Source: Marthasterias glacialis | Lineage: Eukaryota; Echinodermata; Asteroidea; Forcipulatida; Asteriidae | DNA: 64,000 nt | Assembly (NCBI GenBank): GCA_911728455.2 | Contig: OU452224.1 | Location: 3,968,001 to 4,032,000, forward strand | Direction of reading: 5' to 3' | Part shown: positions 55,501 through 64,000 of the stretch, in pieces | How positions within the stretch are numbered: the first letter of the stretch is position 1 | Layout: the number at the start of each line of letters is the position of its first letter | Translations under genes and position numbers: made by a program | Notes under the pieces: generated by a model | The model's database searches: none | Seen by the model: only the letters and a program-made list of their open reading frames with translations | Told to the model about the DNA's origin: nothing

Positions 55501-57890
55501 AAGATCCTGGGTTCAATTCCCCTTCTGTAACTTTTCTTTTTCATTGCCCATGTCCATTCTAAGGGTTTTAAGTTATGTCAGATGCAAGTTTCTTCAGCGT
55601 TGGTGGTCCAGTGGAAGGACTTTATGACTCTGGACTTGAAGATCCTGGGTTCAATACCCTTCCTGTAACTTTTCTTTTTCATTGCCCATGTCCATCCTAA
55701 GGGTTTTAAGTTATGTCAGATGCAAGTTTCTTAAGTGTTGTCGGTCCAGTGGAAGGACTTAATTACTCTGGACTTGAAGATCCTGGGTTCAATTCCCATT
55801 CTGTAACTTTTCTTTTTCATTGCCCATGTCCATTCTAAGGGTTTTAAGTTATGTCAAATGCAAGTTTCTTAAGAGTTGGTGGTCCAGTGGAAGGACTTAA
55901 TGACTCTGGACTTGAAGATCCTGGGCTCAATTCCCATTCTGTAACTTTTCTTTTTCATTGCCCATGACCATTCTAAGGGTTTTAAGTTATGTCAGATGCA
56001 ATTTTCTTAAGCGTTGGTGGTACAGAGGAAGGACTTAATGACTCTGGACTTGAAGATCCTGGGTTCAATTCCCATTCTGTAACTTTTCTTTTTCATTGCC
56101 CATGACCATTCTAAGGGTTTTAAGTTATGTCAAATGCAAGTTTCTTAAGCGTTGTCGGTCCAGTGGAAGGACTTTATGACTCTGGACTTGAAGATCCTGG
56201 GTTCAATTCCCATTCTGTAACTTTTCTTTTTCATTGCCCATGTCCATTCTAAGGGTTTTAAGTTATGTCAGATGCAAGTTTCTTAAGCGTTGTCGGTCCA
56301 GTGGAAGGACTTACTGACTCTGGACTTGAAGATCCTGGGTTCAATTCCCATTCTGTTACTTTTCTTTTTCATTGCCCATGTCCATTCTAAGGGTTTTAAG
56401 TTATGTCAGATGCAAGTTTCTTAAGCGTTGTCGGTCCAGTGGAAGGACTAAATGACTCTGGACTTGAAGATCCTGGGTTCAATTCCCATTCTGTTACTTT
56501 TCTTTTTCATTGCCCATGTCCATTCTAAGGGGTTTAGGTTATGTCAGATGCAAGTTTCGTAAGTGTTGGTGGTCCAGTGGAAGGACTTAACGACTCTGGA
56601 CTTGAAGATCCTGGGTTCAATTCCCATTCTGTAAGTTTTCTTTTTCATTGCCCATGTCCATTCTAAGGGTTTTAAGTTATGTCAGATGCGAGTTTCTTAA
56701 GCGGTTGTGGTACAGTGGAAGGACTTTATGACTCTGGACTTGAAGATCCTGGGTTCAATTCCCATTCTGTTACTTTTCTTTTTCATTGCCCATGTCCATT
56801 CTAAGGGGTTTAGGTTATGTCAGATGCAGGTTTCTTAAGTGTTGGTGGTCCAGTGGAAGGACTTAATGACTCTGGACTTAAAGATCCTGGGTTCAAATCC
56901 CCTCTGTAAGTTTTCTTTTTCATTGCCCATGTCCATTCTATGAGGGTTTTAAGTTATGTCAGATGCAAAGTTTCTTAAGTGTTGGTGGTCCATCAGTGGA
57001 AGGACTTTATGACTCTGGACTTGAAGATCCTGGGTTCAATTCCCATTCTGTTACTTTTCTTTTTCATTACCCATGTCCATTCTAAGGGTTTTAAGTTATG
57101 TCAGATGCAAAGTTTCTTAAGTGTTGGTGGTCCATCAGTGGAAGGACTTTATGACTCTGGACTTGAAGATCCTGGGTTCAATTCCCATTTTGTTACTTTT
57201 CTTTTTCATTACCCACGTCCATTCTAAGGGTTTTAAGTTATGTCAGATGCAAGTTTCTGAAAGTGTTGGTGGTCCAGTGGAAGGACTTACTGACTCTGGA
57301 CTTGATATTCCTGGGTTCAATTCCCATTCTGTAAGTTTTCTTTTTCATTACCCTTGCCATTCTAAGGGTTTTAAGTTATGTCAGATGCAAGTTTCTGAAA
57401 GTGTTGGTGGTCCAGTGGAAGGACTTACTGACTCTGGACTTGATATTCCTGGGTTCAATTCCCATTCTGTTACTTTTCTTTTTCATTGCCCATGACCATT
57501 CTAAGGGTTTTAAGTTATGTCAGATGCAAGTTTCTTAAGTGTTGGTGGTCCAGTGGAAGGACTTAATGACTCTGGACTTGAAGATCCTGGGTTCAATTCC
57601 CATTCTGTAACTTTTCTTTTTCGTTGCCCATGTCCATTCTAAGGGTTTTAAGTTATGTCAGATACAAGTTTCTTAAGACGAGTTGGTGGTCCAGTGGAAA
57701 GAACTCAGTGTCTCTGGATCCTATGGTCCTGGGTTCAAATCCACTCAGTTAGTTTTCTTTTTCATTGCCAGTGACCATTCTGAGGGTTTTAATCAACATC
57801 AGACCCAATTTCTTTGAACTAGTTTGTGGTCCAGTGGAGGGACTCAATGAATCAAGATGCAATGGTCCGGGGTTCAATACCTACAATCTG
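49556..57890 (+). repeat. 8.3-kb satellite array, about 60 tRNA-like units of about 138 bp
   Basis: Near-perfect tandem unit: ttaagttatgtcagatgc, aagtttcttaagtgttgg, tggtccagtggaaggac, ttaatgactctggactt, gaagatcctgggttcaat, tcccattctgtaactttt, ctttttcattgcccatg, tccattctaaggg. Spacing of the word gttatgtc is mostly 137-138 bp. Each unit contains an A-box match (TGGTCCAGTGG), a B-box match (GGTTCAATTCC) about 33 bp on, and T-runs. Outer units at the right end (57640-57890) are strongly diverged. No other gene inside; open frames across units are by-products. Confidence 0.97.
50277..50347 (+). promoter_or_regulatory. Representative tRNA-like Pol III module of one satellite unit
   Basis: A box TGGTCCAGTGG at 50277-50287; D-arm GTCC/GGAC with loop AGTGGAA; B box GGTTCAATTCC at 50321-50331 in a T-arm TGGG-TTCAATT-CCCA; T-run at 50343-50347. 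The anticodon arm is defective (CTGGA against TCCTG with one mismatch, overlapping the T-arm), so this is not a translatable tRNA. Similarity is strongest to tRNA-Glu at the 5' and 3' ends and tRNA-Gln in the middle. Transcription is inferred only. Confidence 0.6.
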
Positions 57891-59767
57891 CCCCCCCCCC
57901 TTTTTTTTTATTAATAAGACTTTAATTAAATTAAATACGATTTGAGCAAAAGGACTTCTTTTCTCTTTATCTAAGCAAGCAGTTTGTAAATTTTACTCAT
58001 TCGGATTAATTATGCCGTGATTTCAAACATCTCTTCATTAAGTCTATGCCCTATAACTGGACACTTTAATCCCATATCATTGTGAATGAACTGCACATAC
58101 AGTCCAATACATACATTTAAAACTGAACTCAACTGTCATATGTTTGTTATAAACTCCTTAATACAGGAACACCTATGCAAGTATGCATGTGATTGGGAAT
58201 AGAAAAAATTGTAAGAATTCAGTTACTTCAAAATTAGGGCATACTTTTGTATAACTTGAGCACCAAACTGTTGTTAATAACACACAATCTTTGCTACTTT
58301 AATAAAATATGATGCATGTGTTATAATAGCAGGGTATGAATTAGTCACTCCAAAAAATGAGTGTGATTGGACCTGATGAATCAAGAGAGGGAGCCCTAAC
58401 AAATCAGGCCACAGTTTTATAGAGTTATCAAGCAGGGAGCATAGCTTCAGAATATAACATGAGCTTAGTAAGTGTTGGTTTGGGAAAGATCCAAAACAAT
58501 GTACAAGACGAAAACCTTGGTCTGGGCCCGGTTTTGGTTTTCCACGATGGATTCAGCTGAAACTAAAGCCTGATCAGATGAGTGTCTAGCAAAGGACTGC
58601 TTCTGCTAAGCTAAACTCTCCTAGCTAAGCAAATGTGCGGCTCCAAGAACTTGGCCCTAATGTTACCCTAATGCTACAAGCTGAAACCCCGCCCCCAATA
58701 ACGGAATGTCGACATTATTCTATATAAACCAAAACCTGCAACAAAAATAAAAAAAAACAATAATAATAATCAAATCTCCATCACAATCACACATTTGTAT
58801 CCAATGTTTAGGAATACTAGATCCCATTATGTGCAAGTATACATATACATTTATGTCAATATACTTCAATTCATCCTTGCTTATGGTGTTCAAAATACTT
58901 TGTCCATCTATAAATTCCCAGCTACTCTACGTCTAAAACTACAGCTTGCATATTCAATATCGATTTCACCGATTTTCTTGATTCTTTTTTTTTTTTTTTA
59001 GTTTATTATTTTTTTTTTTACAATAATCTAATTTTAATAAGCAGCAGATGGCATTTTTTTTTTAAATTGTTGAGTACTGAAACAGCCATGAGGGTACATG
59101 AATTATTAACTAGAAGAACAAAAACTCCTTGGTAAGCATAAACACATGTCTGCCGTTTACGGTTGAAGCCACCTACCCCACACCCTCAAGGTAGGATCAA
59201 ACGTTTCCCACTTTAATTGATTGATTGTTTCATCCAAGAAGAATAAATAATTGGCTTTCATAGCTTGAAACGATTTGTTTACTACCCGATTCCAACCCCC
59301 AAACAACAAAAAGTAGCAGTCCTGTTTACTTCCAACTCCATTCAATTTCTTCACACCGATCTCTAAAATATACAAACCGCCTGCGTATATTGCTACCATT
59401 TTACTTTTCCCAATCCATATTTCAAAGCAAAATTAACACAGATTTTTCAAATCTATAATTTTGATTATGCCCCAAACAAGTATAAATTTCTTAGAAAATA
59501 TTTTGTAACTAGGGAATAATAGGCTAAACATTAGAACTTAACAAAGAAATAAAAAAAAAAGAAAAGGATATCATATTTTATTATTTTTTGTTTGATAAGT
59601 GATACTTTTGTTTCTACACATTTATCAATTCAAAGAGGAAATGTAAAAAAAAACAACACAAAAGCAAACTCACCCTAACGGACAAAATGTGGCACTTGAA
59701 CATATGCAGTTAACGTGTACAAACTATATTATCGTAGGTTTCATTTGCTAACTGGCAATTTTTAGAT

Positions 59768-59828
59768 GCTAGGTGGCAGCAGACACACCAGGTCATTTTC
59801 AAGATCATTTAGTCTGCTGCCACCTAGA
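59768..59828. mobile_element. Short palindrome with GGTGGCAGCAGAC core
   Basis: gctaggtggcagcagac and gtctgctgccacctag form a perfect inverted pair; same core as 45625-45780. Confidence 0.7.
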
Positions 59829-60342
59829 GGCTCAACAACTCCACTGTGTTTATGTGAATTAAACCAATGTTTGGCTAGAGAAGCCCGAGCTTCACAACAG
59901 TATTTTATTAACAAGCCTTCGAGATAATGCTATCAACTCAAGGCACTTCATTCATGTAAAATATCTCAATACATTAACTTTGCATTCATAGCCAGAAATG
60001 TCAGTTCACAGCGCATTATGTACAGCAACCTTACAAATGACAGCAATAAGGCAATCAAGATTTTTGGCATGTGCTTTCAACGGAAAGATTTTGAGGCAAC
60101 TTCAGATTGTCCTCCACAACGACAACAAACGTAACCACAGATATTCCATGTACGCCAAAGAGATTAAACAATGAAGTGCTTGATTTACATAAGAGTAGCA
60201 TGATTATCACATTATTATTATGGCTCCATACGGTCAGTACTGACCTTGTTATCTTGTAATGACTACACGCACTGGGTTATTATCAATACAGTAACGTAAC
60301 TACCCCCCAACCTCTATAAACTCTTTAGTTTGTTTCTCTCCA

Positions 60343-60492
60343 GGGCCCAATTGCTTAGCAAAAATAAGCAGGATACCAGTCACAGATTGTACCTGGGACA
60401 TGCTATTGTGGCTGGTGACCGTTTTCTGGTAAGCACAAATTTGTTGTGCTGAACAACTTTTTGTGCTTAAGCAGCTTTATGAACTTGGGCCA
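60343..60492. mobile_element. GGGCCCAATTTCAT-family MITE, internally deleted
   Basis: gggcccaattgcttagc at left (outer arm partly lost), agcaggataccagtcac inside, agcagctttatgaacttggg at right. Confidence 0.75.
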
Positions 60493-60703
60493 AGATTTGA
60501 TTGATTCAGTGCTGCACAGCCCAACAATCCAGTTTCATGGTTTGGGTCAGGTACCAAGACTGGATTGCCTTCAAGATTTGGGTAAGTGAGCGTTCTTTAT
60601 TCTTAAAGTACCCAGAGGTGGAAATTGGGTTGGGGTTTATTGGATTTTGAAAAACAATGAGTTGTAGCTGAATACAATTTCCCAAAGCTAGATAAGAATA
60701 TAT

Positions 60704-61076
60704 GCTTCAAGCTGCAGACTGCTTCTAGAAACCCATCTACAAACGACAATAAGCGTTCCTATTTGGGCCCTGAATCCCAACCCAATTGATGCTACTCTTC
60801 AAGCTGCAGACTGCTTCTAGAAACCCATCTACAAACGACAATAAGCATTCCTATTTGGGCCCTGAATCCCAACCCAATTGATGCTACTCTTCAAGCTGCA
60901 GACTGCTTCTAGAAACCCATCTACAAATGACTGCAAGCATTCCTATTTGGGCCCTGAATCCCAACCCAATTGATACTACGCTTCAAGCTGCAGACTACTT
61001 CTAGAAACCCATCTACAAATGACAGTAAGCATTCCTATTTGGGCCCTGAATCCCAACCCAATTGATGCTACTCATA
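60704..61076. repeat. Tandem repeat, four copies of a 92-93 bp unit
   Basis: Unit: cttcaagctgcagactgc, ttctagaaacccatctac, aaacgacaataagcattc, ctatttgggccctgaatc, ccaacccaattgatgct. Very low divergence between copies. Sits about 1.1 kb past the ERM stop, so may be in the 3' UTR or just beyond. Confidence 0.95.
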
Positions 61077-61830
61077 CTTCACAAAACGTCAACATAAAAA
61101 ACTAAAAGCGTTAAGTATGCACAGATGTTATTACTGCAGTAATGGTGGTAAAGAGTGGTTGTTTAGTTTATACACAGCTTTTTTATTTTTTTAAACAAAA
61201 ACAAAAAATAACACCTCTAAAAACAGAACTTATCAATAATGACTTTTCAGTCTAAGTACCTTCTATTATTACTCGGATATCTTTTTAATTAATATTTTTA
61301 AATATATATTTGGAAGTAATTTGTGTGGAAAAGAAACCCAGTATAAAACAAAAATAGCTACTGACTTAGATTTAGAATTTCTGGATTAACACAATCATGA
61401 AATCAAACTAAAATTAATAAAAAAAATAAAAATAAAAAAAAATTAAAAACCACAACTACAAAGAAATCCTCATGAGCAGTCCATGATTAGCCCTGACTGA
61501 TAAAACACCTGTTTTTTTTTTTAAAGTGAACCAAAACGTACGTTAATTCTATGCTTTGTGACTACATGTACATGTATGTTTTTTTCGACAATGACGACCA
61601 TTGGATTCACATTGCTTTAACAGACAAGGCTCGTGATGGAACGTACATGGGTGGTTTTATTAAGCACCGCTTACAGACATACAATTGAAGTCACGCTGCT
61701 GTAATTATGTGTACAAGCCCTGCAGTATTCCACCACAGTGCTTATCAACACAACACACATAGACCATTACCAACACGCCAGCCATACTGGTCTGCTTCCC
61801 TGTATGTACTAATGAATACAAGCCATGATT

Positions 61831-61836
61831 TTTATT
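61831..61836 (-). terminator. Candidate ERM poly(A) signal
   Basis: AATAAA on the minus strand, about 350 nt past the ERM stop. Two other minus-strand AATAAA hexamers occur at 62164-62169 (only 14 nt past the stop, probably too close) and 61656-61661. Hexamer alone is weak evidence in AT-rich DNA. Confidence 0.3.
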
Positions 61837-62182
61837 TATGCATGCATAGGAGCCAGACCGTTTTGCGTCCAGCCTCACGCTTGGTCGGTAAGATTCTTAA
61901 AGACCACGTTAAAGATGGCTGCCGTGTTACAACGGACTTCAAGTCGCCTTCAAAATGCAATGTAGATTGTCAAAAACACACAACAGATTTAGTAAAGAAA
62001 TGACGGTTTCAAAGTAATTCAAAACCCGTGACATTCATTTCAACATGGCAAAGTGGTGATTGAAGTAATTTGCACTGGGTGGATAGCTGAGGACTCTCAG
62101 GGTGGTAAAATCTTAACATGAGGTGTGATGTACAACAAGGTTTACTTCTGAGTTTGTGTTTTTTTTATTTATTTTTTTTCCA

Positions 62183-62347
62183 TTACATGTTCTCAAATTC
62201 ATCTACTCTCTGCTTAGTGTTACCCAGGCGGATCTGCTTGAGGGTTTTGTACTTGTCCCTTCCTGCCTTGACGTTCTCCTGGTGGAGCTTGTCATTTGCC
62301 GTCTGCAACTTGGAATCCTGAGTCTCTTTCAATTCCAGTTTCAGCAT
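62183..62347 (-). CDS. MSN: ERM (ezrin/radixin/moesin) last coding exon: F-actin-binding tail
   Basis: Encodes the final 54 residues, [10 protein letters not shown] to VDEFENM, then TAA. The core [18 protein letters not shown] is nearly identical to the C-terminal tail of moesin, radixin and ezrin, which binds F-actin and, when folded back, the FERM domain. The Thr in KYKTL (codon at 62245-62243) is the position phosphorylated to open ERM proteins (T567 ezrin, T558 moesin). Acceptor ataatag is above 62347. The symbol is given for the closest name only: non-vertebrates usually have a single ERM gene, and the ortholog cannot be split into MSN, RDX or EZR here. Merlin is excluded because its tail differs. 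Confidence 0.95.
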   Translation of the reverse strand: MLKLELKETQDSKLQTANDKLHQENVKAGRDKYKTLKQIRLGNTKQRVDEFENM

Positions 62348-63618
62348 CTATTATAGGGGGCAGACAAACAAGCATCGTCAGAAACCATCATCTAAATAAA
62401 TTATTCATCTTTGAAGAGGAAACTTAAAAGTCTTTAAAGAGTGGATAAAGAAAACCCAGTTTAGCTGGAAAGCAATCATGTCGACAATGACAGCAGCCAC
62501 ACCTACTGACCCAATAGACCGATCCATTAAGCCCCGCCTACCTCAGCAACTGCCTAGCAACTGCCTAGCAACAGCACATGGCGTGACTTTCTTGCCACGA
62601 TCGCAGCGGTGGTTCGGTTGCGGCCCACACGTATCGGACACACACACAGACATGGTTTTCGTGAACGGCATTAGTTTCGTGGCCTTTCGAGCAGTGCATT
62701 GAGTCCAAAGAACAATGCAGACAGGAACACTGTTAAACCACTTTTACACAACTGTGCAAGAACCACTGCTGTGGAATTTGCACCACCAGAAATAAGAAAA
62801 AATTTAATTTAAATTAAATTGTACACAAACATGGATGCGCCCAGGCAGCTTCAACGTACGAACATTGCTAGCGCTCTAGTCAATATACAGAGCTCTATGA
62901 TGTCCACACATCAACATTTCTGACATAAATTAATTGCATTTAAACACTGATAAACGTGTTTTAAATTGACCTGAAAACAAATTCTGTTAGTTCTATAAAC
63001 AAAAAAGTTGAATTCAATTGAGACCTCACATGCCCATGGAAACAGCAACAGACCGATCCATTAAGCCCCGCCCCCATATTGACCAATCACGGCATTCACT
63101 ACGTCACCACTGTACACAATGTGCGTCTCTTCAATGCCACCCTGCCCGACATGAATGCGCACGCTATAAGTACGCGCACACCTGTTTACATTTTCCCAAC
63201 AGGATTTTATCGTGTCGGACTTTTGTCAGGCTTTCGGCGGCATAGCCAGGGTTGTGATTGGTCAACATATAAGGGGGCGGGCAGGGTTTGCCCTTCACTT
63301 TTTTAAATAACTAGCCAGCAGCACTAGTTAGCTTGTCATTTCACTGGTTCGTCAGCATTTTCACTGGTCCACATTTCATACTAAATAGGGATGCGTTTTA
63401 ACTCTGAAGCAGCCAGCTAGACCACTAAGAGAGAATCTTCACTGGTCCTCAGGTGTTTTAACTGGCATTTGGCCAGCGGACCACTGATAAGACTAAGCGG
63501 GGCTTAATGGGTTGGACTATTGACAAAAATGCACAAGCATGCCTGGTAAAGCAAAGATGCAGTAACAATGAATCTTTAAACAAAAAGGGGAAAAAGAAAA
63601 GAAAAGAAAGCGTCTTAC
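62348..63618 (-). other. ERM last intron (1.27 kb)
   Basis: Donor gtaaga at 63618, acceptor ataatag ending at 62348. About 80 percent of it is transposon sequence (62512-63524). Confidence 0.88.
62512..63524. mobile_element. About 1.0-kb element with CAATAGACCGATCCATTAAGC ends, internally complex
   Basis: Left caatagaccgatccattaag and right cttaatgggttggactattg are an imperfect inverted pair. The first about 280 bp match the 44355 element. A second start (agaccgatccattaagcccc at about 63051) paired with gattggtcaacatataaggg suggests another copy inserted inside. No transposase frame. Confidence 0.7.
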
Positions 63619-63819
63619 ATCCAGCTGTTCCTGGAGTCTCTTGTTCTTCTCTGCAGTGGTGACACGCTCCAGCTCAGACTGATCTAAACTCATCTCATGG
63701 TCGACCAGCATATCAGCTTCTTGTACTTCATCTTCCTTAGGCATGGATTGGTGGGCAGATGCCAGGGCTTCCTCATAGGCCATTGACTGCAAACGTTTCT
63801 CCTCCTCAGCAGCTGCCAA
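63619..63819 (-). CDS. MSN: ERM penultimate coding exon (end of helical linker), gene partial at right edge
   Basis: Encodes 67 residues in phase 0, from LAAAEEEKRLQSM to KNKRLQEQLD. TTAEKNKRLQEQL corresponds to the TTEAEKNERVQKHL segment that precedes the actin-binding tail in vertebrate moesin. The upstream part is the acidic, variable linker after the long alpha-helical domain. Acceptor tatatcag lies above 63819 and donor gtaaga begins at 63618. Joined to the last exon it gives 121 residues. FERM domain and most of the coiled coil must lie beyond position 64000. Confidence 0.9.
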
Positions 63820-63844
63820 CTGATATATATCAACCAAAGTGAGA

Positions 63845-63930
63845 TTCAACTACTCATCTCTATCACTCAAGACTCATTTACTCATCTACATCACCCAGGA
63901 CTCATTTCCTCATCTACATCACTCAGGGGA
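63845..63930. repeat. Short tandem repeat in ERM intron
   Basis: About three copies of actcatttactcatctac followed by atcactcagg, just upstream of the penultimate exon acceptor. Confidence 0.75.
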
Positions 63931-64000
63931 GGAATGCAAAATAAAACGAGCTGCAACTCAGGGTTGAGCTTTGTGTAACTGCATTTCACCTTAGAAAAAC

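Larger units (their letters stand above)
57891..62182. other. ERM 3' flank: possible 3' UTR and repeats
   Basis: No coding exon supported. AT-rich with several homopolymer runs (58984-59040). Contains a short palindrome at 59768-59828, a GGGCCC-family copy at 60343-60492 and a four-copy tandem repeat at 60704-61076. 57950-59700 and 61080-62180 show nothing else. Confidence 0.6.

Noticed and set aside
56979..57495. Open frames in the satellite array with a repeating peptide
   Set aside because: They follow from the tandem unit by chance in a few copies; most units have stops in every frame.
49556..57890. Cluster of functional tRNA genes
   Set aside because: Anticodon arm is defective and overlaps the T-arm, acceptor stem does not pair; tRNA-like only.

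Overview
The window is animal nuclear DNA: AT-rich, with phase-0 spliced exons separated by kilobase introns, tRNA-derived SINEs, many short inverted-repeat DNA transposons (MITEs), minisatellites and one large satellite. The protein families (PLEKHO/CKIP-1 and ezrin-radixin-moesin) and the style of repeats suggest a marine invertebrate deuterostome. An echinoderm such as a sea star is my best guess, but it is an inference from repeat character and not proven here.

Two real protein-coding genes are visible, both on the minus strand and head to tail. (1) A complete five-exon gene, exons at 38631-38482, 25298-25161, 21981-21883, 18735-18637 and 10537-9521, encodes a 500-residue protein. It has an N-terminal PH domain, a capping-protein-interacting (CPI) motif and a long acidic/basic charged helix. 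Order and sequence identify it as the PLEKHO (CKIP-1) family, which links phosphoinositide-containing membranes to actin capping protein. (2) The last two coding exons (63819-63619 and 62347-62183) of an ezrin/radixin/moesin (ERM) gene, whose 5' part lies beyond the right edge. They encode the end of the helical linker and the C-terminal F-actin-binding tail with the regulatory threonine. Both proteins work at the membrane-actin interface, but nothing in the sequence shows that their adjacency is functional.

Layout: 1-9520 is the 3' flank of PLEKHO (possible long 3' UTR, then repeats). 9521-38631 is PLEKHO, with introns of 8.1, 3.1, 3.2 and 13.2 kb full of minisatellites (61, 58 and about 50 bp units), SINEs and MITEs. 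38632-62182 is intergenic, holding palindromic MITEs, SINEs and an 8.3 kb tandem array at 49.56-57.89 kb. 62183-64000 is the ERM 3' end, with a MITE nest in its last intron.

The most unusual element is the 8.3 kb array. Each unit of about 138 bp carries a tRNA-like segment with matches to the RNA polymerase III A and B boxes, a well-formed D-arm and T-arm, and T-runs just downstream. It is therefore potentially about 60 tandem tRNA-sized Pol III units. The array also shows segmental duplications at offsets near 1.6, 2.2 and 3.5 kb and a clear internal deletion junction. A second theme is nested transposition: three tRNA-Leu-like SINEs are each split by a different MITE flanked by TTAA, giving clean pre-insertion sites, and one locus is triply nested.
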